Assembly (NCBI GenBank): GCA_949316235.1
Contig: OX438749.1
Coordinates: 19,298,414-19,362,413, forward strand
DNA: 64,000 nt
Direction of reading: 5' to 3'
Source of the DNA: Oegoconia quadripuncta
Lineage: Eukaryota; Arthropoda; Insecta; Lepidoptera; Autostichidae
Positions within the stretch are counted from its first letter, which is position 1, and the number at the start of each line of letters is the position of its first letter. The notes beneath the pieces are model-generated. The model saw only the letters and a list, made by a program, of their open reading frames with translations. It was not told the DNA's origin and ran no database searches. Shown here piece after piece: positions 53,551 through 63,489 of the stretch. A program made the position numbers and the translations under genes.

Positions 53551-55175
53551 AGCTCGAGAGTTCGAGTTGTGTTTGAGTTGAGTTCGAATGGGTTCGAGTC
53601 GAGTTCGAGTCGAAATTAAATGAGATACGGTAATTAAAAATTATATATTACGTTAACATCGAGTTCAGTTCGAGTTGAGTTGAGTTGAGTTCGAGTCGAA
53701 TTAGAGTCGAGTTCAAGTCGAGTCTGACTAGAACACGACTGTGTTCGAGTAGAGTTCTAGTTGAGTTCGTGTCGAGTGCGAGTCGATTTCGAGACGAGTT
53801 CGAGTCGAGTTCCAGGTGATTTCGGGTCGAGTTCGAATCGAGTTTGAGTCGAGTTCGTGTCGAATTCGAGTCGTGTTCGAGTCGAGTTCGAGTCGTGATC
53901 GTGTCGAGTTCGAGGTGAGTTCGAGTCGAGTTTGTGTCGATTTCGAGTCGTTTTCGTGACGAGTTCGAGGTGAGATCGTGTCGAGTTCGAGACGAGATCG
54001 AGACGAGATCGAGTCGAGTTCGAGTCGAGTTCGCGGCGAGTAAAAGTCGAATTCGAGTCGTGTTCGAGTCGAATTCGAGGTGAGATCGAGTCGAGTTCGT
54101 GTCGAGTTCGAGTCGAGTTCGCTTCGAGTAAAAGTCGAATTCGAGTCGTGTTCGAGTCGAGTTCGAGGTGAGATCGAATCGAGTTCGTGTCGAGTTCGTG
54201 TCGAGTTCGAGTCGAATTCGAGTCGTGTTCGAGTCGAGTTCGAGGTGAGTTCGAGTCGAGCTCGAGCCGAGTACAAGTCGAGTTGGAGTCGAGTTCGAGT
54301 CCTGTTCGACTCGAGTACAAATCGAATTGGAGTCGTGTTCGAGTCGAGTTCGAGGCGAGTTCTAGTCGAGTTCGAGTCGAGTTCGAGTCGAGTTCGAGTC
54401 GAGTTCGAGTCGAGTTCGTGTCGTGATCGTGTCGAGTTCGAGGTGAGTTCGAGTCGAGTTTGTGTCGATTTCGAGTCGTTTTCGTGACGAGTTCGAGGTG
54501 AGATCGTGTCGAGTTCGAGACGAGATCGAGACGAGATCGAGTCGAGTTCGAGTCGAGTTCGCGGCGAGTAAAAGTCGAGTTGGAGTCGAGTTCGAGTCCT
54601 GTTCGACTCGAGTACAAATCGATTTGGAGTCGTGTTCGAGTCGAGTTCGAGGCGAGTTCTAGTCGAGTTCGAGTCGAGTTCGAGTCGAGTTCGAGTCGAG
54701 TTCGAGTCGAGTTCGTGTTGTGATCGTGTCGAGTTCGAGGTGAGTTCGAGTCGAGTTTGTGTCGATTTCGAGTCGTTTTCGTGACGAGTTCGAGGTGAGA
54801 TAGAGTCGAGTTCAAGTCGAGTTCGAGGTGAGTTCGAGTCGAGCTCGAGCCGAGTACAAGTCGAGTTGGAGTCGAGTTCGAGTCCTGTTCGACTCGAGTA
54901 CAAATCGAATTGGAGTCGTGTTCGAGTCGAGTTCGAGGCGAGATTGAGTCGAGTTCGAGTAGAGTTCGAGTCGAGTTCGAGTCGAGTTCGAGTAGATTTC
55001 GAGCCGATTTCGAATCGAGTTCGAGTCGAGTTCGAGTCGTGGTTGTGTTGAGTTCGAGGTGAGTTCGAGTCGAGCTCAAGTCAAGCACAAGTCGAGTTCG
55101 AGTCGAGTTCGAGTCGAGTTCGAGTCGAGTTCGAGTCGAGTTCGAGTCGAGTTCTAGTTCGAGTTTGAGATGAGA
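53551..55175. repeat. 11-bp minisatellite (GAGTCGAGTTC)n with higher-order repeats
   Basis: Roughly 140 units of an 11-bp motif, with a 50-bp break of other sequence at about 53612-53662. Marker variants recur at multiples of 11: TCGTGATCG at 53893 and 54421 (528 = 48 units), then 297 bp on; CCTGTTCGACTC at 54301, 54598 and 54884 (27 and 26 units). Long stop-free frames of about 390-440 codons on the minus strand, and shorter ones on the plus, follow from the stop-free unit and are not genes. Confidence 0.95.
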
Positions 55176-55179
55176 TGAG

Positions 55180-55780
55180 ATAAGATAATTTAAAGGTATA
55201 AACTACCTTTAATAATAATGTTCCCTTAATAATTTTGTGAGTTGGACCTTAATGACCGCGCGCCTAAGTACTTTGCCAGAACACACAAACACTTTGAGGA
55301 CGCCGAAAGGCGACCACTCGCCGCTCGCCGCAAGCGACGGCTTGCCCCGCCGCCACCCGCCACCCCTTTTGGCGTCTTCCATATGAACATTGCCTATTTT
55401 TTCTCATTGATAAAATAAGGTACAATCGAAATGAAGTAAATCTGTTAATTTGTATTTTCATAATATTATGCGTATGCATATGCGCTCGCTTACATTAATT
55501 TTTTTTTACTAGGAGTCAAAATTTTTAAGGCTACTTTTTTTTATGAATATAATTATCATTTTATTGTCATGTACGTGCAATTGCCAAAGTTTATCGGGTT
55601 AATTTTGTTAGACCCTATAATAATGTCCTAAATGTGTATCATTTTTGTTATTGCTTGCTTACTATGTCATTGATAGAAATAGAAATAAAGAAACATAAAA
55701 TACAAAAAGAGCGTGTGTATCACAAATTTGTCATCATAACTCAGTGTGGCACATCACTGAAGAGGAAAACACTGGTTTCC
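55180..55780. other. Unassigned sequence with a GC-rich island
   Basis: 55290-55385 is strongly GC-rich (CTCGCCGCTCGCCGCAAGCG...CCGCCGCCACCCGCC) amid AT-rich DNA. No gene or family was recognised. A small hairpin AAAGGTA/TACCTTT lies at 55192-55210. Confidence 0.4.
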
Positions 55781-55782
55781 CA

Positions 55783-55845
55783 ATGAACAAAGTCACTCTT
55801 AACTAGAGTTCCATAATTTTGTGCAAAGTTTGATTAATAATGATA
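55783..55845 (+). repeat. Single relic of the 57-bp repeat
   Basis: AATGAACAAAGTCACTCTTAAC...GTGCAAAGTTTGATTAATAATGA, one unit of the array at 42160, 13.4 kb away. Confidence 0.8.
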
Positions 55846-55876
55846 CGCCAAATTTGTAAGGACCATTTGACTATAT

Positions 55877-55998
55877 AGCGTCTGTGGCGTTGACCCACGC
55901 CGGTTAAGACGCGGTCTCCCAATTTCGGAGGTCCGGGTCCTCCTCCTCCGACCTCCGAAATTGGGAGTCCGCGTCTTAACCGCTGAGCCACCGACGCT
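55877..55998. repeat. Two SINE-D heads in inverted orientation
   Basis: A plus-strand head (55877-55936) and a minus-strand head (55950-55998) flank CCTCCTCCTCC. They form a near-perfect hairpin around CCCAATTTCGGAGGTC. Each arm carries the A-box part; the B-box portion is lost at the fold. Confidence 0.8.
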
Positions 55999-56099
55999 TA
56001 CAATTACAGAATAATTAATATTTATTGATATGAGTCACTCTATATCAACGCTGGTGTAACGTTCAATTTTAAACCTAAATCAGCGTCACGTACATTAGG

Positions 56100-56325
56100 A
56101 GTTTTTAAATTTAATTTAATTACTTATGTGCATTTACCTGACTGCTCTTGAACGTTGAAAGAAAACATAATGAGGAAAGCTGCATGCTTTGAGGAAAGAG
56201 GAAATAAAAGTCTAATTCGCATTCGGCCGGCTTGGTGTACTATGGCCCATACTCCCTCATTATAAGAGGGAAGGCTTATATCCCTGCAGTGGGATGTTTA
56301 CGGGCTGATATTATGGTTGATGATG
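56100..56325 (+). repeat. SINE-D body and tail
   Basis: Continues the SINE-D whose head is at 55877, from TTTAATTTAATTACTTATGTGC to GATGTTTACGGGCTGA and GATGATGAT. About 100 bp of foreign DNA lies between the head region and this body. Confidence 0.7.
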
Positions 56326-56794
56326 ATTTGACTATGCGATTGTCTACAAAAAACATAGTTTCTAAGCTACTACTCGTAGCTCTGAACCTTATCAAGTATT
56401 TCAACCAAGGAGTATGCATATCTAAATAGTATCTAATAATGGTAAGTTCCCCATTAATCCACCCAATGGTTGAATGAAATGCTATTATTGCGTTAAAATA
56501 ACGGATGTGTAGAATCACCAAAGGTTGAAAAACTGCAGTTGTATGGAATCCACATTGTATGGGCATCACGAATAGGAAGAATCGCGTTTGTGCAATCGAT
56601 CGCATAATTAAGCGTTAAAGGAGAGTATTGATTTGACAGAGTTTTTGTAAGAAATTATTTCGCAATACTCTATTGGGTATGGTGGTCTTCGACTGCTCTA
56701 GATGAAGATATGATGCCGATGGTGTAATGTTTATGTAATTAAGCAAGTTAATTACACATTTAATGAAAGTATAACTCTAGTTCAGTTAATTAGA

Positions 56795-57297
56795 AACTTA
56801 TTAAGAAAGCATATTATAAAATATCAGATTATTTAGATGATAAACATTCATTGACATAACCAGCTCGTTTGCATAACCAGGCTGTTTCACAATTAATAAT
56901 GAATATTATTGTACCTGTTTTAATATAAAAACATTTTTTTTTAAGAGCAACCTCTCGAGTTTTTTGCTTGTTCTTCTCAGGGCAAAATTGCCTTTTGAAC
57001 AAGCAGTAACTTTAAAAATGTAAAATCTGACTATTTTAAGTGTACCTTATTTTTTTTTATGCATAACGGGTTGGTACTTGACCTCAATCACACCTGATGT
57101 TAAGTGAAGATGAGATTTATGTACCTATAAAATAAAACATTTTTGATGTGATTTGATTTGATTTGATAATGTTCCATGGTAATTACATGGTTAACCAAAG
57201 CATGTATTCTCCATTCTACGCAATCTAATTTGCAATCTTTCAAGCTAGCAACACTTTTCTCACTGCCCTACGCTACGTAGCATGGTAATGAACTGCT
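56795..57297 (+). mobile_element. LINE-F 3' end (with SINE-A scrap)
   Basis: Codons for KLIKKAYYKISDYLDDKHSLT and a stop, then the 3' UTR to AATAAAACATTTTTGATGTGATTTG. A truncated SINE-A (57050-57115) interrupts it just before its tail. This is the most complete LINE-F end. Confidence 0.75.
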
Positions 57298-57644
57298 GTA
57301 ATGAATTTTTTGCTTGTTCTTCTCAGGGCAAAATTGCCTTTTGAACAAGCAGTAACTTTAAAAATGTAAAATCTGACTATTTTAAGTGTACCTTATTTTT
57401 TTTTTATGCATAACGGATTGGTACTTGACCTCAATCACACCTGATGTTAAGTGAAGATGAGATTTATGTACCTATAAAATAAAACATTTTTGATGTGATT
57501 TGATTTGATTTGATAATGTTCCATGGTAATTACATGGTTAACCAAAGCATGTATTCTCCATTCTACGCAATCTAATTTGCAATCTTTCAAGCTAGCAACA
57601 CTTTTCTCACTGCCCTACGCTACGTAGCATGGTAATGAACTGCT
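56960..57644 (+). repeat. Tandem duplication, 338/339 bp
   Basis: 56960-57297 and 57306-57644 agree except for one T in a homopolymer and one G/A difference (CGGGTTGG versus CGGATTGG). The unit contains part of LINE-F, the SINE-A scrap and downstream DNA. Confidence 0.95.
57050..57115 (-). repeat. SINE-A 3' end, duplicated at 57397-57463
   Basis: TTTTTTTTATGCATAACGGG...TGATGTTAAGTGAAGATGAGA, only the last 65 bp of the SINE. It was inserted before the tandem duplication. Confidence 0.75.
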
Positions 57645-57764
57645 ATACTTGGCATTAGGCAAATGAGACATTGTTACAATGTTGTCTCTAAAACTCTAAA
57701 AGTTGGTTACAGTCTGCGTAATAATTTTATTTTTAAACATAACGGGTTAGTTTTTGATATTAAG

Positions 57765-58087
57765 TGTTATCTGATGTTAAGTGAAGAACATATTTGGGGG
57801 ACTAGCTATCTTATCTCTGACAGCCGGAACTCAACAATGCTATTAACACTTTCACGGACAATGAATTGTTTTTATTGTTATTACGACTGTTAGACATTCA
57901 GTGGCCGCGAAAGTGTTAACATTGCTGCATGGCGGCAGATTTAGATAAGATCGTGGTAGCTAGACAGGTGAACATTTAAAATTTCGTACCACCAACCAAA
58001 CCGAGTACTTAAACATGTACCCTGCTGGGGATCGAACCCGCGACCTCTAATCCCAATGTTGTTTATATTGAGCCACGGAGGCGGGTA
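57765..58087 (-). repeat. SINE-A copy carrying a 69-bp MITE
   Basis: Inverted body from TGATGTTAAGTGAAG to the head (GGATCGAACCCGCGACC...GAGCCACGGAGGCGG). The body is split at CTATTAA by the element at 57847. Confidence 0.8.
57847..57915. mobile_element. 69-bp piggyBac-like MITE
   Basis: Bounded by TTAA on both sides (57843-57846, 57916-57919), while other SINE-A copies have a single TTAA there. Terminal inverted repeats are CACTTTCACGGACAATGAAT versus CACTTTCGCGGCCACTGAAT (inverse of the right end): 17 of 20 bases match. TTAA duplication is the hallmark of piggyBac-type cut-and-paste transposases. The element has no coding capacity. Confidence 0.8.
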
Positions 58088-58164
58088 AAAGTTATTACAC
58101 AGCTGTTTTATATGATTAATTATAGCGTGGTGTCGATTTAATCTGTACTAAACGCAGCTGTCTG

Positions 58165-58508
58165 AAAGCTGAAGCTATTTCCAAATTTGTTTTTTATTTG
58201 GAAAATAGAATATATTTTCAAGGTTAAATGTCTGAGCTAAATCACATAATAAAAAAATCTTGAACACAGCTCTTTCATGAGCTTCCCATATTATTTCTTA
58301 GATACGCAGAAACTTTTATAAAGCGGTTACTTTTAAAAATTAACACTGCCTATATTTAACTCAATGTTATCCGATAATACACACAAAGTTTAGCTAAATT
58401 TGTATTTACCGTTCCCAAAAAAATTTCGAAAACGTTTGTATGGAGAAAACAGTCTTAATGAAATTCTTTATACAAAACACCAATTTCATAGGTAAGGACC
58501 TAATATAT
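58165..58508 (+). repeat. rep-J, 5'-shortened copy
   Basis: GCTATTTCCAAATTTG...ACCAATTTCATAGGTAAGGACC, matching 20705-21055 with a small deletion near 58235. Confidence 0.7.
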
Positions 58509-58691
58509 TTGATTTAACAATCTGATCGGAATGAAGTTATGTATGTCGCAGATAGCGATAAATTACCGATAGAATTCATTATTCGAACGGTCAACTGACT
58601 ATCATAACACGCGGTTAATGGGAAGTAAACCCTGGTGGCGCTTGTATCGCTGGAAATAGCGCGGTGACGACATTAACAGTTATATTAGGTC

Positions 58692-58808
58692 TTCACATCG
58701 AAAAGGGGACACACTTTCCTACCAGCCGTCGAAGGAGTCGGACCACCACTGGACATCAACGACCATGCGGACTCTGATTACTTACTACCATCGACGCTTG
58801 AAGAATCC
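58692..58808 (+). CDS. Candidate exon of unknown gene
   Basis: After TTATATTAG the frame reads VFTSKRGHTFLPAVEGVGPP and on through DHADSDYLLPSTLEESG to a GGTGAGTCG donor-like junction. The stretch is GC-balanced and protein-like, with an in-frame TAG right at the acceptor, as expected if the upstream DNA is intron. Read past the junction the frame stays open for 60 more codons, so the donor is not required. I do not recognise the family; a transposon-derived ORF piece is an alternative. Confidence 0.25.
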
Positions 58809-59679
58809 GGTGAGTCGTTACTGAATAAGACTTTGATTATGGAATTTGAGCAAGGAGGAACAATAGACAAGGTACGGCTGAGTTCCACAGAGTGCACGCG
58901 GGGGCCAAGTTGTATGGCACGAGGGGCGTGCACATGTTTTCTCTTCAACAGAAAGCATCTCAGGCTTCATAATCATAATCGAATGTGAATACGTAGTCGA
59001 TTTGCCTATAGTAGTTTGCAATAATATCACCTTTGCCCGAGCCACCCTTTACCGCGCGACCCTTTATCGCTAGCAACGCCCACCCCCGAACCCATCTCCG
59101 ACATGTATGTATGTAGTTTAACTGAAATTTATCTATGAAATGATATACACCGATCAAGATGTAAAGGAAAATAAACAAAATCCAACCAAGACCCTCCAAA
59201 CAATATCATAAAAATGAAGCATGCTACCTTAATTGTGTTGCCGACTGTACTTTGGATATTCAGCTATTCATGAGGGAATTCCGAAGTGAGACTGCGGTCA
59301 CCACGACTCCTTTCATAATTAACTGGATGATCATAAATTTTAATTGTGATTTCAACCGTCCAGGTAAACGCTGTCGTGCTGCGAGTAATGAATACAAATA
59401 GGTGTACAACTTGTTTACTAATAGTGAGATTTGTTCGACGATTCAGTTTTAGAGTTCCGTAGCCCAGGTATTCTTAAATCACTGTCACAATTGTTTAAGA
59501 AAAATAGTGAAACTCTTAATGTTAACACAAGATATAATAACTATTTAAGTATTTCGTAAACAAAAAACCCGAGTGCATGTTTTGTATTTTGCGAACGCCA
59601 TGTTGAATTTTTTACCATAAAATATCCTATGACACTCCGGGTACCAAGAGCTACTTTAAATTTAGTTTTTGGTTTAGTT

Positions 59680-59945
59680 TTTTTTTTTATATGAGAGGGC
59701 GGCAAAGGAGCATGCGGGTCACCTGATGGAAAGCAATCACCGCCGCCCATGGACACCCGCAACACCAAAAGGGTCACAGATGCGTTGCCGGCCTTTGAGG
59801 AAGGTGTAGGCTCGTTTCTTGAAGGTTCCAATGTCGTACTCGTTCGGGAATACCGCTGCCGGAAGTCCGTTCCACAGGGTGGTTGTACGTGGTAAGAAGT
59901 TTCTTGAGAAACGTACAGTGGTGGACTTCCACTCATCCAGGTGAT
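59680..59945 (-). mobile_element. LINE-H 3' end with RT C-terminal codons
   Basis: The minus strand contains [18 protein letters not shown], then [19 protein letters not shown] and a stop, followed by a short 3' UTR and poly-A (T-run at 59678-59690). The 'RTxxLWNxLPxxVF...FKxxxxxxL' pattern is the common C-terminus of Jockey/CR1-type ORF2. Copies at 891 and 42308 derive from the same family. It is 5'-truncated. Confidence 0.7.
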
Positions 59946-60554
59946 GTGGATGGAAATTTAATTTTCGGCGAGTTTAGAGTAGTCACATTATAATCGACTC
60001 CAATGTAATTATTTTTTCAGTGTATTTCGTCATGTGGATCCTGTGTCGGTCTGTCTGTTGTTTGTAGTGGCAGCTATTTTACTGGCAGACTGTTACTGGT
60101 GTGAAGCGGTTTAGTATGGTATGTACTCCTATAGGTAAGGGGTGGAAAGTCGAGGTGGAGCACAAAAAGCTACTAAAATCTTTGTGGCTTCATAAAATCG
60201 TACTTTGGACACTAACCCTTTTGGCTATAGAACAATGACAATGACTGTCCTTTTTTTCCTAATCTGTGAACGTTGAAGAAAAATACTATAATAAATACAA
60301 TGTAGCTGTTTTTGTAAAAAGTGCAATGAAACTCCAAAAGTGACTTCAGGCAACTGCGAAAATAACTATGTCTTTTAAATTTAATGTTCTGCCTACGGAA
60401 CCCTTCTGCGCGTGGTCAAACACGCACTTGATCGGCTTTTAGTAATAATAAGTGTATGTAGATGATTTAATTGCCCTTTGAAGATAAGACAAGATAATCT
60501 GTAGTAAATATGCCACAACTAGACATATTTTGATTGAATTTGCTTCCAATTTGC

Positions 60555-60640
60555 ATTATAAAAACCGGCCAAGTACGTGTCGGATCACGCATATAAGGTA
60601 TAGTAGTCTTGTCGGTGGAATAATGACCACGTCTCTCTGC
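60555..60640 (+). repeat. rep-R start fragment
   Basis: AAAAACCGGCCAAGTACGTGTCGG...CACGCATATAAGG, truncated. An inverted rep-R start lies just upstream (60395-60440: CTACGGAACCCTTCTGCGCG...GATCGGCTTTTAG), facing it. Confidence 0.5.
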
Positions 60641-60927
60641 TTTCCGCTCTCGATTCAACCTCTTGATATGTACGACACTACATTCATCTTTTCTTTCATT
60701 TGGTCAAAGTAATCGCGCCTAGGTCTTCCCTTCTTCTGATTCCTTAAATCTTCCCTCAGTTATGTTCTTCAGAAAATGTCGTGTCGTATCATGTGACATA
60801 TCAACAGGCATCTCATCTCCATTACCATCATTTACTCTTCATTTGTTCTCTTCTCTGTCTAGCTTATTCCCTCCATTCGTCTCCAGCACCACATCTCGAA
60901 TGCCTCTAACCTTTCCCATACATTAAA

Positions 60928-61270
60928 TATACCGGATGAGTTTTTTTACCGTAAAAATAGAGCATATTAAGTAAGTGAAATACGAGTAGACGTTATTGGC
61001 ATAGGTAGTTTAACTTTTTTTTTCAAAACCATCATCGACGCACGCGCTGGCTGAAGATTGATATGCGACTAGCGGGATTCGTAGGGTTAGTATCATGCGA
61101 AATTTATTCGAAATTCATTAAATTCATTAAATTCATACTTCAAGTTCTTTTTTATTTATTTGTTTTAATGGTGTAGTGTAATGCTTTAGTCGAGGATGAG
61201 GATTATGAGAAAAATGAAACTACCTATGCCGATAAATAAATGCTTACGATAAAAAAACTCATCCGGTATA
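60928..61270. mobile_element. MITE-N, intact copy
   Basis: 343 bp with 27-bp terminal inverted repeats differing at one position (TATACCGGATGAGTTTTTTT plus ACCGTAA on the left; ATCGTAA on the right). No ORF. Flanks allow a TA duplication or a 4-bp AAAT duplication, so the superfamily (Tc1/mariner-like or other) stays open. Two older copies are at 13425 and 18461. Confidence 0.85.
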
Positions 61271-61427
61271 AATTGAACATTCAGAAAATTCCTAAACACA
61301 ATTATTGTATCAACCGTTTTCCATCAACCACGGCGGTATTCCAATCGGTTCAACACTTTTCATGCTACAGACAGATTGTCTTCAACCACAACACCCCTAT
61401 TTTGCGTCGTTTTTTTTTACGATTGAC

Positions 61428-61640
61428 TGGATTCGCGTTTGACCACAATCTCACCTGATGGAAAGTGACAATGTGATCGAAGATGAAGCACGCGATCCCA
61501 GTAAATGCCTATTCACTCTGCTCTTGAAGATCCCAAGGTTGTAGGATTCAGGAAAGACTGACGCCAGAAGGGAGTTCCATGACTTGGCTGTTCGCATTAT
61601 GAATGAAGAGTCGAACCGCTTAGTGCGAATGTTCGGTATG
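61428..61640 (+). repeat. rep-O, reference copy
   Basis: TTGACTGGATTCGCGTTTGACC, GTGATCGAAGATGAAGCACGCG, CTTGAAGATCCCAAGGTTG, CATTATGAATGAAGAGTCG. The T-run before 61428 suggests the inverted poly-A of a LINE whose ORF end is read on the minus strand. Confidence 0.65.
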
Positions 61641-61737
61641 TTAACTACTTACGGGTGGAATGGCCTAGTAGTCCAAAGATGGCGATGGTGGAATAAGTTT
61701 GTGTAATTCCAACGCACAGATAAAAGAAAGTGGATTT

Positions 61738-61950
61738 AACCGCCTCCGTGGCTCAATGTAAACAACATTGGGTTTACAACTCGGAGGTCGCGGGTTCGAT
61801 CCCCAGCGGGGTACATGTTTAAGTACTCGGTTTGGTTGGTGGTAGGTCATTTTAAATGTCTGCCTGGCTAGCCACCACCATCTTATTTAAATCTGCCGCC
61901 AGCAGCAATGTTAATAGCATTGTTGTGTTCCGGTTGTCAGAGATAAGATT
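61738..61950 (+). repeat. SINE-A, 3'-truncated
   Basis: Full head (CGCCTCCGTGGCTCAATG, GGTTCGATCCCCAGC) and body to GGTTGTCAGAGATAAGATT, where unrelated sequence begins, as in the copy at 27688. Confidence 0.8.
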
Positions 61951-62448
61951 AAAAACTCCTGCTGCCAGTAAAATGAACATAACTTTAAAAAAAAACTATA
62001 GCACCACGGAAATTACTCAAACCCTCATTAATGCCAAGGATATGTAGGCATTAGTTGGTGGAACCTGGTAATGAGAGGGCTCGCGGACATTACCTGATGA
62101 AACCCGGTAATGACGGTCGGTTACTATGAAGAATTAATCTCATATAGTGCCCATAGTTCGCGATAACTATCCTCTCATTACCGTGGCCGAGCGAAATTAG
62201 CGACGGTAATGCATGTTCCATTTAATTAAGTGGAATTATAGTGAGCTGTAATCTGTGGTAATGATAGATTTGAAAATGTAAGAAGATAGAAGATATTTTA
62301 TTAATATGGATGACGTTATGAGACACAGACAAAACCGGGACCGACTTTTAGTGCTTCCAAAGCACGCAAACACTCGTATTTTTTTATTTGGGATAACAAC
62401 AGCTAACTTACAACAAATCGTTACTTCTCATACAGCCAAAATAGTTAT

Positions 62449-62534
62449 CCACTACTTTAAGTAGTGGAAGATCTTTCTCTCAATAACAAAATGTCTGTAT
62501 TAATACAGACATTTTGTTATTGAGAGAAAGATCT
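62449..62534. repeat. Perfect 66-bp palindrome beside a 19-bp palindrome
   Basis: 62469-62534 is a loop-less, mismatch-free palindrome with 33-bp arms centred on GTATT|AATAC. One base to its left, CCACTACTT-T-AAGTAGTGG (62449-62467) is also perfect. No element boundary explains them. Confidence 0.95.
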
Positions 62535-62814
62535 GACACAAAGCTTTGTAGAAAGTAGGCTGCGATTATACAAATCAAGATAATAAAAGTTCACTTAACC
62601 GAATTAGGATCAAGTACGACTCCGACTTTTAAATTTATTCAGTATTCAATGTATTCTTTATTGTTTTGCCAAAGAAAAAATATTGCGACAGAAGTAGGCA
62701 GGTTAACCGTTTACAGTCGAGCCAGTGGTAAATATTGTAACGAGACACCATCCGACTCGTTGGTTCTCTTTTTGCAGTATTCTCCTTGTTTGTTTCTTTT
62801 TCGGTTAAGTCAAA

Positions 62815-63310
62815 ATATTGGGTTTTTTTCTTCGTTAATCATATGTACCAATTCCTGCGATTTTCAAAGCCATATCCAAATTTGTTTTTTATTTGGAAAA
62901 TGGAATATTATTTCAAGGTTTCACATGGAATATTTTTTAATTTCTGGGCTAAATCACATAATAAAAATAATTTGAACAGAGCTCTTTTCATGTGCTTCCC
63001 ATAATCATTTCTTAGATTCGCTGAAACTTTTATAAAGCGGTTACTTATAAAAATTAACGCTGCCTATACTTAACTTAATGTTATCCGATAATACACACAA
63101 AGTTTAGCTAAATTTGGATTTGCTGTTCCCCAAAAAAAATCAAAAATATTTGTTTGAAGAAAACAGTCTTAATGAAATTCTTCATACAAAACGCCAATTT
63201 CATAGGTCATCATCTGATTTAAGAGCCATGCTCTTGTCGGTGGAGATTTTTCCATATCTCTCTGCTCTCCGCCTTCCTCTTAAAATTTCATAGGTAAGGA
63301 CCTAATATAA
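62815..63310 (+). repeat. rep-J copy with a small insertion
   Basis: TTTTTTTCTTCGTTAATCATATG to AGGTAAGGACCTAATATAA, interrupted at 63208-63283. It abuts rep-E at its right end. Confidence 0.75.
63208..63283 (-). mobile_element. 76-bp retroposed fragment with GATGATG tail
   Basis: Flanked by AATTTCATAGGT at 63196-63207 and 63284-63295, a 12-bp target duplication that is single-copy in other rep-J copies. The minus strand ends in AGATGATG. The middle (CTCTTGTCGGTGGAG...CTCTCTGCTCTCC) recurs in decayed form at 60605-60655. Confidence 0.8.
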
Positions 63311-63485
63311 ATGCGAAAGTTTGGATGTTTGTTTGTTGCTCAATCCCTGCGAAACGGATGAACGGATTTGGATGAAATTTGGCATACAGGAAGAACAACA
63401 ACCCTTTCCCGTGGGGTAATAAATTATACATGTCCATGATAAAGTTACTCCAAGCAGGCGAAGCCGCGGACGGAAAGCTAGTAAA
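63303..63485 (-). repeat. rep-E copy
   Basis: Inverted: TAAATGCGAAAGTTTGGATG at the left, GGCGAAGCCGCGGACGGAAAGC at the right. Good preservation of both ends. Confidence 0.75.
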
Positions 63486-63489
63486 TGAT

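Noticed and set aside
53728..55088. Two minus-strand open frames of 391 and 443 codons, and shorter plus-strand ones, in the 11-bp array
   Set aside because: The repeat unit contains no stop in these frames, giving Arg/Ser/Thr/Leu/Asp periodicity of 11 residues on both strands. It is a property of the satellite, not a gene.
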